From NCBI GenBank assembly GCA_052389915.1, contig JBQTHL010000089.1, positions 18,489-82,488 of the forward strand: DNA of 64,000 nucleotides, read 5' to 3'. Positions 17,642 through 25,336 of this stretch are shown here, one piece after another (position 1 is the first letter of the stretch; each line of letters starts with the position of its first letter). The position numbers and the translations under genes were made by a program. Source of the stretch: Panacagrimonas sp052389915 (lineage in GTDB: Bacteria; Pseudomonadota; Gammaproteobacteria; Nevskiales; Nevskiaceae). The notes under the pieces are model-generated. The model made no database searches, was not told the DNA's origin, and was given only the letters and a program-made list of their open reading frames with translations.

Positions 17642-20572
17642 ATGAAACGCATCCTGATCAACGCAACGCAGCCCGAAGAGCTGCGTGTGGCCATTGTCGA
17701 TGGCCAGAAACTACATGACCTAGACCTCGAACTCGCCAGCCGCGAGCAGAAAAAAGGCAATCTTTACAAGGGCAAGATCACGCGGGTAGAGCCTTCGCTC
17801 GAAGCCTGCTTCGTCGAGTACGGCGGCGAGCGCCACGGCTTCCTGCCGATCAAGGAAATCGCCCGCACCTGCGTCAACGGCAGCGGGCCGATCAAGGATC
17901 AGGTGCGCGAAGGCCTGGAGCTGATCGTCCAGGTCGAGAAGGAAGAACGCGGTAACAAGGGCGCGGCACTGACAACGTACGTCTCGCTCGCTGGCCGTTA
18001 CCTGGTACTGATGCCGAACAATCCCAAGGCCGGCGGCGTGTCGCGCCGGGCCGAGGGTGACGAGCGCGAGGAAGCCAAGGCCGCGCTGGAAGCCATGGAC
18101 CTGCCCGAGGGCATGGGCGTGATCGTGCGGTCCAACGGTGTCGGTCGCACCGCCGAAGAGCTGCAGTGGGACGCCAACTACCTGATCGAAATCTGGACCG
18201 CGATCGAGAACGCCTCGCGCGAAAAGCAGGCGCCCTTCCTGATCTACCAGGAAAACAACATCATCCTGCGCGCGCTGCGTGATTACCTGCGACCGGACAT
18301 CGGCGAGGTGGTGATCGACAACCCCGAGATCTACGAGCAGGCGCGCGCGCACCTGCAAAGCGTGATGCCGCAGCAACTGGCGCGGCTCAAGCTGTATCGC
18401 GACGAGGTGCCGCTGTTTTCGCGCTACCAGATCGAAAGCCAGATCGAGCTGGCGCACGAGCGCCAGATTCGCCTGCCGTCCGGCGGCTCGATCGTGATCG
18501 ACCGCACCGAGGCGCTGACCTCGATCGACATCAACTCCGCCAAGGCGACCGGCGGCGGCGGCATCGAGGAAACGGCGCTCAACACCAATCTTGAGGCCGC
18601 GGACGAAATTGCGCGCCAGTTGCGTCTGCGCGATCTGGGCGGGCTGATCGTGATCGATTTCATCGACATGAACAGCACGAAGAACCAGAAGGACGTGGAA
18701 AAGCGTCTGGAGCGCGCCTGCGAGATCGACCGCGCGCGCATCCAGTACGGACGCCTGTCGCGTTTCGGCCTGATGGAGATGTCGCGCCAGCGCCTGCGTC
18801 CTTCTCTTGGAGAGCACACCCAGATCACCTGCCCGCGCTGCGAAGGCAGTGGGCAGATTCGTTCGGTCGAATCGCTGGCCTTGTCGATCCTGCGCCTGAT
18901 TGAAGAAGAGGCGATGAAGGACCGCACCGGGCGTGTGATCGCGCAGTTGCCGGTGGACGTGGGCACCTTCCTGCTCAACGAGAAGCGCGCGCAGGTCCGC
19001 GAGATCGAGGGCCGTAACCGGGTCGGCATCACCATCGTGCCCAACCCCAGCATGCACACCCCGGCGTACGAAATCCGACGCGTGCGCGGCGATCAGATCA
19101 ACCAGGACAACAACAATGCGGCCAGCCACGTGCTGGTGCAGAACTTCGACGCCGAAGCGCACGAGGACATGGCCGAGCCCGCCGCCATCAAGGCAGCGGT
19201 CGAGGCGGCGGTCAAGCAGATCCTGCCGTCCACACCCGCGCCTTTCGTGGAACCGCCCACGCCAGCGCCGGTGGCCGCGCCGGTCATGAATTTCCAGGCC
19301 CTGCCGGAAGGATTCTGGGCGCGCCTGCTGTGGCTGTTCGGCTTCATGCCGCGGCCGCGCGAGGTCAGGAAACCCAAGCCTGCGAAGCCGTCCAAGCAGG
19401 AAACCGTGGTGGCTGCGGACAAGAACGTTCGGAACGAACCGCGGCGCAGCGATCGCGGGGGCGAGGGCCGTCGCGACGGACATAGACGCGACGAGCGCAA
19501 ACCGGAGCGCGGGGGCGAGGTTCGTCGCGAGGGTCGCGACCCCAACCGCGAGCCACGCCCGGCTCGGGAAGACGCGCGCACCAGCGGCCGTGACCCGGGT
19601 CGCGAAGCCAACAAGGACAGCAACCGCGCCAGGACCCAGGAACAACAGTCCCGGCGGGAAGAACGTGGTGCCACCGAGGCCGCTCCGCCTCAGCAAAGGC
19701 AGCCGCAGAAACCGCCGGCCCCACCCAAGCCGAAACCGGCCGATGTCGTCAGCTTCTCCGTACTTCCGGGCGACGACGGCGCATCGGACCCGAACACCGC
19801 GCCGTCCGTAGGTTCGGACCGCGCGGAAGACGGCGGAGCCCCGCGAACCGGCCGGGGTCGCCGGGGTCGCCGGGGTCGCCGACGTGGCGAAGGCAGCGAA
19901 ACCGCCCCACTCGGCGGAGACGAAGCGGCACCCCAGCAGGCAGCGGTTTCACGCAACTCTCTACCGCCAGACCTCGCGGCAGCGCTGGGTCGCGGAGCCG
20001 GCGTCGCCGGTGCCGCAGTAGTGACCGGTTTGATGGAACCCGCGATGCCGGGGTCGCCCGAACCTTCGATAGGGGTCGATGACGCCACTCCGGCCTATGC
20101 GCCACTCCCGGAGCACAGCCCCGAGACATCAGAGGTTCGGGCAGTCGACGCCGTGGAAGCGTACGAGTCCATTGAGCGCCAGATCGTCGCCGCCGAACCC
20201 GAGCCGGCTCCTGCGGCGGCTCCGGTGCAAATGCCGCTTGAGATTGCAGAACACGAATCGCAGACCACGACTGGAACTCCGGATAGCAATCCGGCTTCAC
20301 AGCCTTCGCCCAGCTTCGCAGCGACTCCCGAACCCCTGCCCGATTTCGCTCGTGAAGGTGCTACATCCCCCGGCAACACGCTCGTCGCCGGCCGCTTCGA
20401 GCAAGTAGAAACCCGATTTCCGATGCCGGTAGAGGAAGCGCCGGCTGCAGAGGAAATCGCGACGCTGCCTGCGGAAACGCAAATCGACGCGCTGGAACCT
20501 GTTGAAGCGACGCTGCCCGAGGAAGACCGAGTTGTTGCGAATACCAAGCCCGCCGAAGTCCGTCAGGTGTGA
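17642..20572 (+). CDS. rne: Ribonuclease E
   Basis: The 976-residue endoribonuclease starts MKRILINATQPEELRVAIVD, almost identical to E. coli RNase E, which fixes the ATG at 17642. The S1 domain is at about 35-125, the DNase-I-like catalytic core holds SIDINS and IDFIDM (the two magnesium aspartates, near 297 and 340), and the Zn-link CPRCEGSG is near 398. The C-terminal half is a disordered degradosome scaffold: a probable amphipathic membrane-binding stretch GFWARLLWLFGFM near 556, Arg/Pro-rich RNA-binding segments, and a Pro/Glu-rich tail. A nine-base unit CGGGGTCGC is tandemly repeated near 19855-19880, encoding GRR repeats. It drives mRNA decay and rRNA/tRNA processing. Confidence 0.96.
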   Translation: MKRILINATQPEELRVAIVDGQKLHDLDLELASREQKKGNLYKGKITRVEPSLEACFVEYGGERHGFLPIKEIARTCVNGSGPIKDQVREGLELIVQVEKEERGNKGAALTTYVSLAGRYLVLMPNNPKAGGVSRRAEGDEREEAKAALEAMDLPEGMGVIVRSNGVGRTAEELQWDANYLIEIWTAIENASREKQAPFLIYQENNIILRALRDYLRPDIGEVVIDNPEIYEQARAHLQSVMPQQLARLKLYRDEVPLFSRYQIESQIELAHERQIRLPSGGSIVIDRTEALTSIDINSAKATGGGGIEETALNTNLEAADEIARQLRLRDLGGLIVIDFIDMNSTKNQKDVEKRLERACEIDRARIQYGRLSRFGLMEMSRQRLRPSLGEHTQITCPRCEGSGQIRSVESLALSILRLIEEEAMKDRTGRVIAQLPVDVGTFLLNEKRAQVREIEGRNRVGITIVPNPSMHTPAYEIRRVRGDQINQDNNNAASHVLVQNFDAEAHEDMAEPAAIKAAVEAAVKQILPSTPAPFVEPPTPAPVAAPVMNFQALPEGFWARLLWLFGFMPRPREVRKPKPAKPSKQETVVAADKNVRNEPRRSDRGGEGRRDGHRRDERKPERGGEVRREGRDPNREPRPAREDARTSGRDPGREANKDSNRARTQEQQSRREERGATEAAPPQQRQPQKPPAPPKPKPADVVSFSVLPGDDGASDPNTAPSVGSDRAEDGGAPRTGRGRRGRRGRRRGEGSETAPLGGDEAAPQQAAVSRNSLPPDLAAALGRGAGVAGAAVVTGLMEPAMPGSPEPSIGVDDATPAYAPLPEHSPETSEVRAVDAVEAYESIERQIVAAEPEPAPAAAPVQMPLEIAEHESQTTTGTPDSNPASQPSPSFAATPEPLPDFAREGATSPGNTLVAGRFEQVETRFPMPVEEAPAAEEIATLPAETQIDALEPVEATLPEEDRVVANTKPAEVRQV

Positions 20573-20596
20573 TCCGCACAACCAGAGGAACCGCGA

Positions 20597-20629
20597 GGCG
20601 GCACCGCTGAGCACGCTAGCGGTGCCGCC
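20597..20629 (+). terminator. Strong hairpin after rne
   Basis: A perfect 12-bp stem, GGCGGCACCGCT / AGCGGTGCCGCC, with a nine-base loop, starts 25 bases after the rne stop. No T run follows, so it could be an mRNA-stabilising 3' hairpin or a poor terminator rather than a classical one. Confidence 0.55.
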
Positions 20630-20679
20630 AATCCCGATCCAGCTAGGCAGAGACAGTGGCGACCTGCGATACAGGCGCC

Positions 20680-21960
20680 ATGGGAATCCCGATCTTCGGC
20701 GAAGCACCGGCTTCGCGTTACCAGCAAATTCTGCGTGAACTCTCGGATTGGTCCCCCGGTGCGCTGGCGGTCCTGATCTACGTGGACTTACGCAATCTGC
20801 GCGACATCAACCGGCTGGCCGGCGTCGCCGAGGGAGACCGAGTGATCCGGAGGATCGAGCAGTTGCTTCTGCAATGGAGCGGCGGCGAGACGGCGAGCGG
20901 CCGGGTATGGAGCAACGAATTCGTCGTCGCCAAGGCCATCGATCACACCCAGGCGGTGGCCGACGAAGCCACCTGCCTGCGTGATCGCCTGAGCGAGTTG
21001 CGCTACGACTCCACGGTTGGGCCGGCTTGCATCGGCGTGTCGCTGGGCGTGTCGATCTATCGGCAAGGTTCGGATTGGGAACGGGTTCTGTCCGAGGCCG
21101 GACAGGCCTGCGAGCAGTCCAAGCGTCGCGGGCTCAACCAGATCGTGCGCTTCGGTTCGGTCGCTCACGCCGGCGAGCGCCAGAGCTTCAGCCCGCTGGC
21201 CGTCCGGGATTTTCGCCAGTTGATGAACACCGGAAAGCTCGGCCTGTACGCCCAGCCCATCATGGACATCGCAGGCGCAGTGCCGCGTGCGGTCAAAGCC
21301 GAGTTCCTCATCCGGATGGAACGCAACGGCGCCTGGATGCCGCTGCCCGCCGGTGTCATCGAAACGCTGGAACATTACGGGGTTGCCACCGAGCTGGATC
21401 GATTCAGCGCAGCCTTCCTGCTGGGTTGGATCGATAACCACCCGGAGGTGCTGGACCGGGTCGACAGCCTGTCCATGAACCTGTCCGGCGCCTCGCTCAT
21501 TGATGGCCGTTTCGTCGACGAGTTGCACGCCGACGTCCGCAACGCCCGCCTGCCGGCCGGCAAGCTGTGCTTCGAGATCACCGAGACTTACGCCATCGAG
21601 CATCTCGAAGTGGCAGCGGAGGTGATCCATGCGTTCAAGGCGATCGGATGCCGCTTCAGCCTAGACGATTTCGGTTCGGGCCTGTGCTCGTTCGGCTATC
21701 TCAATTCCCTGCCTGTGGACGAGGTCAAGATCGACGGCTGCTTCGTCCGCGACATCGCCACCAGCCCGGTTTCGCAGGAAATCGTGCGCGCGATCCATCA
21801 CGTCGCCAAGGTCACGGGCAAGAAAACCGTGGCCGAATTCGTCGACGACCCGCACAAGCTGGAACAGCTCAAGCGCATCGGCGTGGACTACGCACAGGGC
21901 TGGTTGTTTTCGCCTGCGATAGCGCCCGAGCAGCTTCTGGCCTTGCTCAAAAACGGTTGA
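20680..21960 (+). CDS. EAL-domain protein with degenerate GGDEF domain
   Basis: About 426 residues from ATG 20680 (a GTG at 20656 would add eight). The N-terminal half has the GGDEF fold (LAVLIYVDLRNLRDINRLAG... EGDRVI) but the signature is replaced by VWSNEFVV, so diguanylate cyclase activity is unlikely. The C-terminal half is an EAL domain that keeps its metal and catalytic residues: EFL in place of EAL, SMNLSG, FEITET, LDDFGSG, VKIDG, KTVAEFVDD and YAQGWLF. It is therefore a plausible cyclic-di-GMP phosphodiesterase with a regulatory GGDEF-like module. No transmembrane helix is seen. Its end overlaps the convergent cpsD-like gene of the exopolysaccharide cluster by 14 bases, a pairing that would suit c-di-GMP control of polysaccharide export. 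Confidence 0.88.
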   Translation: MGIPIFGEAPASRYQQILRELSDWSPGALAVLIYVDLRNLRDINRLAGVAEGDRVIRRIEQLLLQWSGGETASGRVWSNEFVVAKAIDHTQAVADEATCLRDRLSELRYDSTVGPACIGVSLGVSIYRQGSDWERVLSEAGQACEQSKRRGLNQIVRFGSVAHAGERQSFSPLAVRDFRQLMNTGKLGLYAQPIMDIAGAVPRAVKAEFLIRMERNGAWMPLPAGVIETLEHYGVATELDRFSAAFLLGWIDNHPEVLDRVDSLSMNLSGASLIDGRFVDELHADVRNARLPAGKLCFEITETYAIEHLEVAAEVIHAFKAIGCRFSLDDFGSGLCSFGYLNSLPVDEVKIDGCFVRDIATSPVSQEIVRAIHHVAKVTGKKTVAEFVDDPHKLEQLKRIGVDYAQGWLFSPAIAPEQLLALLKNG

Positions 21961-22837
21961 GTACACCGCCCACGATTTCGGCGCGGGCCGACTCCAGCCG
22001 GCGCACCATGTCCTTGCTGCGCGCAAGCCGGGTGTGGTTCATACGGGAGAGCACCAGCGCCCGTCCCGCGTTCGCCGCCACCGCCAGACCGTCGGAAAAT
22101 TCGGACACGGCCGGCGTATCGATGATCACGTGGCGATAGCGTCGCCGCCAGCCCTGCATCATCTCCCCGAACATCGGGTCCGACAGGATTTCCAGGGCCA
22201 TTCCGGCGCGCGGTCCGGCTGTGAGAAGCGACAGGAAAGGCAAGCCGATCACGCCCTGCACTTTCGGCGCACGGCCTTCGGACAGGGCCTGGGCTAGTCC
22301 TTCGTCGTTGTCCGCCGAAAACAGTTCGTGCTGGGTGGATCGCCTGAGGTCGGAATCGACCAGCAAGGTCGGCTGACTGAGCTGGGAGAACGCAATGGCC
22401 AGCTCCGCAGCGAGCCGTGACCGGCCCTCCTGCGCGCCGGGACTAACGATCGCCAGGACATTGCTGCCCTGCGCGGGTGTGCGCACGATCAACTCGGTAC
22501 GCAGGGCGCGGATGTTTTCGCTGTAAGGATCGAAGGGATCGTGAGCGGTCAACAACTTCGCCGAAGGCTTGGCGTTGGCCTTGATCGCCACCTCGTCCGG
22601 CGCACGGTCGTCCGCCAGAACCGCATCCAGGTCCGACTGGGTAATCAGACCGAGCCGCATGGCGGCCTCGATGAACCCCAGCCCCAGTTGGTCCTGAACC
22701 ACGCCAACCCGCTTGAGATCGCTGTCGGTCAATCCGCTGCGCCGCGCCAGCGCCTGCGACAGGCGGCGCGGCTCGTCGAGTGCGGGCAAGCGCGGGTGGG
22801 TATCGTCCACGGTCAGGCTCGTACGCGTTACGTTCAT
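21947..22837 (-). CDS. CpsD/CapB-type exopolysaccharide P-loop protein (atypical Walker A)
   Basis: The 296-residue protein has a C-terminal ParA/MinD-like kinase domain of the BY-kinase (CpsD/EpsG) type: DPYSENIRALRTEL before the P-loop, Walker A' LLVDSDLRRS and Walker B HVIIDTPA. The Walker A reads SPGAQEGRSRLA, with Arg where nearly all relatives have the catalytic Lys (GEGKS/T). No Tyr-rich tail is seen at the C-terminus. The first ~90 residues resemble a short MshEN/T2SSE-N-like domain (LGLGFIEAAMRLGLITQSDLDAVL). It probably works with the adjacent chain-length protein, but kinase activity is doubtful. It follows the Wzz-like gene by six bases in a three-gene operon. Confidence 0.85.
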   Translation of the reverse strand: MNVTRTSLTVDDTHPRLPALDEPRRLSQALARRSGLTDSDLKRVGVVQDQLGLGFIEAAMRLGLITQSDLDAVLADDRAPDEVAIKANAKPSAKLLTAHDPFDPYSENIRALRTELIVRTPAQGSNVLAIVSPGAQEGRSRLAAELAIAFSQLSQPTLLVDSDLRRSTQHELFSADNDEGLAQALSEGRAPKVQGVIGLPFLSLLTAGPRAGMALEILSDPMFGEMMQGWRRRYRHVIIDTPAVSEFSDGLAVAANAGRALVLSRMNHTRLARSKDMVRRLESARAEIVGGVLNRF

Positions 22838-22843
22838 GAAGGA

Positions 22844-24244
22844 TCAGTGGGAGCTGTGCAGTTCGATCAACACGGGAACCCCCAGATCGCGCTCCACGTC
22901 TTCGCGACAGCGAACGCGGCGATTGGACAGTTCGATGAGCAGGGAAACGCCGATGCCACCGAAGAGTCCGAGCAGCAGCGCAATGGCTGCATTCTTTCTG
23001 GCGATAGGCCGGATCGGCTTGGCCGCCGGCGTGCCGCGGGTCACGATGCTCGCGCTACTGGCCGCCATCTGGGTTCCCATCTGCGCATTCTCGAACGCGT
23101 CCAGAGCGCCCTGATACACCTTGGTCGCGGTCTCCAACTCGCGCAGGAGAACCGCACCTTCGTCCTGCTGGGAACGTCCTTCCAGCACTTTCTTCCTCTG
23201 CTCGTCGAGTTCACGCCGAAGCTTGCCCTCCACCGCACGCGCCGACTCGACCTCGGCCCGGGCGCCGTCGCCGTAGACCGAGACTTCCCGGTCGAGCTGT
23301 TCGCGTGCGAGACGAATTTCGTCCTGCAGCGCCAGAATCTGCGGGTGGCGCGGACCGAGCGAGGCGGTCAGTTCGGCGAGGTCAGACACCTTCTGCTGCA
23401 AGCGGGTCTTGAGACTCTGAATCAGGGGCGAACTGAGGATCGATGCATCTCCCTCGCCGATGCTCCTCAATCGAAGCTCGGCTTCCTGGCGCTTGGCCGC
23501 GGCCTCGGTCATGCGCCGGTCCAGATCGAACAGGCGGGACGAATCCACGCTGCCCATCTGCGTCTCGCTCAAGTCCAGCAAGCCGGTGCGCTGACGGAAC
23601 TCGGTCACCTTGGTCTGAACTTCGTCGACCTTGCTCTTCAGCGCTTCGATCTGGGTCGAGTAGCGGCCCGTGCGTGCGGTCGCCGGATCGGTGAACTGCC
23701 GAAGCTGTTCTTCCACATAGGAGTCGGCGATCGCGTTGGTCAGCACGGCAGCGAACGCCGGATCGCGGTCCTCGACCGAGACATACACGAACCGGCTCAG
23801 GGTTCCGGTGCCCACTTCGAGCTTCTTGCCCAGCACGGTGGTGGCCCAGCGATCGAGGCTGTCCGGGTTGCGGTCTCCCACGTAGCCCTTGGTGTACTCC
23901 TTGATGTCCGACAGCTTCAGCTTTTCGACCACCGGCAGCAGCACGCGCGGACTCTGGACAAATTCGACCTGGGTCGCCATGTAGCTCTCTTCGAGGTTGA
24001 ATGAGAACTGCTTGCCGGAGATCGGATCGACCACCTGAAAGGCCACTAGGATGGTCGCCGTGGACTGGAAAATCTTCGGCAGAAGTTTGCTGGCCACCGC
24101 GGCACCCACGCCCAGGGTCAACGCAAATACGGCGATGAACCAGCGATATGCCCAGACCATGGCCCACAACTGCTTGAGGGTCATAGCCGGACCCATCAGG
24201 TCACGCGGCAAGGCTCCCTGGGAAGAATCCGCTTCGGCGTTCAT
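22844..24244 (-). CDS. Wzz-like polysaccharide chain-length determinant
   Basis: The 466-residue inner-membrane protein has two transmembrane helices, at about 34-55 (RWFIAVFALTLGVGAAVAS) and 425-443 (AAIALLLGLFGGIGVSLLI), bracketing a large periplasmic coiled-coil domain. This is the polysaccharide co-polymerase (Wzz/GNVR) layout. The C-terminal Pro-rich TM2 region and DLGVPVLIEL ending are typical. It would set exopolysaccharide length together with the CpsD-like protein. Its ATG overlaps the stop codon of the upstream Wza-like gene by one base, so the two are coupled. Confidence 0.9.
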   Translation of the reverse strand: MNAEADSSQGALPRDLMGPAMTLKQLWAMVWAYRWFIAVFALTLGVGAAVASKLLPKIFQSTATILVAFQVVDPISGKQFSFNLEESYMATQVEFVQSPRVLLPVVEKLKLSDIKEYTKGYVGDRNPDSLDRWATTVLGKKLEVGTGTLSRFVYVSVEDRDPAFAAVLTNAIADSYVEEQLRQFTDPATARTGRYSTQIEALKSKVDEVQTKVTEFRQRTGLLDLSETQMGSVDSSRLFDLDRRMTEAAAKRQEAELRLRSIGEGDASILSSPLIQSLKTRLQQKVSDLAELTASLGPRHPQILALQDEIRLAREQLDREVSVYGDGARAEVESARAVEGKLRRELDEQRKKVLEGRSQQDEGAVLLRELETATKVYQGALDAFENAQMGTQMAASSASIVTRGTPAAKPIRPIARKNAAIALLLGLFGGIGVSLLIELSNRRVRCREDVERDLGVPVLIELHSSH

Positions 24245-25134
24245 CAGAAAATTCGCTCCCGCACATTGATCACGTCGTCCGCCTGGATGGCGTCGTCGGG
24301 CTCCGCATCCAGGGTAATCAGCTTGCCATCCTTGGTCTTGCGCTTGATCTCGATGCGACGGCTGGAGCCGCGCGGGGTGAGGCCGCCGGCCACCGAGATA
24401 CCCTCGATGACCGACATCCGCTTCTGCCGCAGCGCGTAGGAATTGGGGCGCTGTACCTCACCATAGATGTAGAAGAGTTCGGCGCGAGGCACGACCACCG
24501 TATCTCCGGCGCGCAGTTCGACGATCTGCCCGGAACCGAGTGTCAGCAAGTCGCTCAGATCGATCTCGAACCGGTCCACGCCGCCGCCGCTGCGCCGCAA
24601 GATGTACGCCTTTTCCGCGCCCAACTGGGTCACGCCGCCAGCCTGCGCGAGCGCGTCGAGCACCGAGGTACGGGTATCCATGGGAAATCGGCCCGGCCGC
24701 GCCACCTCTCCCAGCACACTGATCTGCTGACTTCGGAAAGCCGCCAGCACGATATTCACCTGTGGATCGATCAGGTAATCGCCTTCACGGTAGGCGGTCG
24801 CGACTCGCTCGGATGCCGCCGAGGGCGTCAATCCCAGCACCGGCACACTGCCGGCCAGCGGCACTTCGATGGTGCCCTTGTCGGACACGTAGACGGTGGT
24901 TGTCAGTTCCGGACGGTTGAACACCGTCATCGTTATGACGTCGCCCGGCGCCAGGGTCAGGGTGGAAGAGTTGAGGTTAGCCGGCGGCGCCACCGGAAGC
25001 TGGTTGGGCGTCCCTCCGGTGGCACGGGGAACGTCGGGAGTGCCCACGGGAGCATCGGGCGATTGCGCATCGGCCGCGGGCGCAAACACCAGAGCACCCA
25101 TCCCGATGGCCACCATCGAGGCCAATTGCCTCAT
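24244..25134 (-). CDS. Wza-like polysaccharide export protein
   Basis: About 296 residues. The domains are a signal peptide (MRQLASMVAIGMGALVFAPAADA), a polysaccharide export sugar-binding domain (LTLAPGDVITMTVFNRPELTTTVYVSDKG...), then SLBB repeats (ISVLGEVARPGRF..., IYGEVQRPNSYAL...). It should form the outer-membrane exit channel for the exopolysaccharide. There is no lipobox Cys, unlike E. coli Wza. The start at 25134 is chosen because GGAG lies just upstream and it places the signal peptide correctly; in-frame ATGs at 25167 and 25179 are alternatives. It is the first gene of the three-gene export operon, divergent from clpB. Confidence 0.87.
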   Translation of the reverse strand: MRQLASMVAIGMGALVFAPAADAQSPDAPVGTPDVPRATGGTPNQLPVAPPANLNSSTLTLAPGDVITMTVFNRPELTTTVYVSDKGTIEVPLAGSVPVLGLTPSAASERVATAYREGDYLIDPQVNIVLAAFRSQQISVLGEVARPGRFPMDTRTSVLDALAQAGGVTQLGAEKAYILRRSGGGVDRFEIDLSDLLTLGSGQIVELRAGDTVVVPRAELFYIYGEVQRPNSYALRQKRMSVIEGISVAGGLTPRGSSRRIEIKRKTKDGKLITLDAEPDDAIQADDVINVRERIF

Positions 25135-25280
25135 CCCTCGTCTCCAAGCACCCCGCGGCACGTTCATGCGATCACTCATTTGAAAATTCGATGCTGCAAT
25201 CGAGGCAGGATAACAGATGCATTCTGACGCTTCGGGCCGCAACGGACAGCGCCCGGCACTCGAACAGGACCGATTGCCTC

Positions 25281-25308
25281 CTTGAAAGTAGGCCCCGTAG
25301 CGCCATGT
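25281..25308 (+). promoter_or_regulatory. Heat-shock (sigma-32) promoter of clpB
   Basis: CTTGAAA at 25281-25287, a 13-base spacer and CGCCATGT at 25301-25308 match the sigma-32 consensus CTTGAAA-N13-CCCCATNT at all but one position. Transcription would start near 25315, leaving a leader of about 22 bases before the clpB ATG. Confidence 0.85.
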
Positions 25309-25336
25309 ATCGACTGTCTTTTTCGAGAACACCGTA

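Noticed and set aside
17720..19696. 658-codon frame antisense to rne
   Set aside because: No motif; explained by the codon bias of rne.
22541..24004. 487-codon plus-strand frame across the CpsD- and Wzz-like genes
   Set aside because: Low-complexity shadow of two well-supported minus-strand genes.
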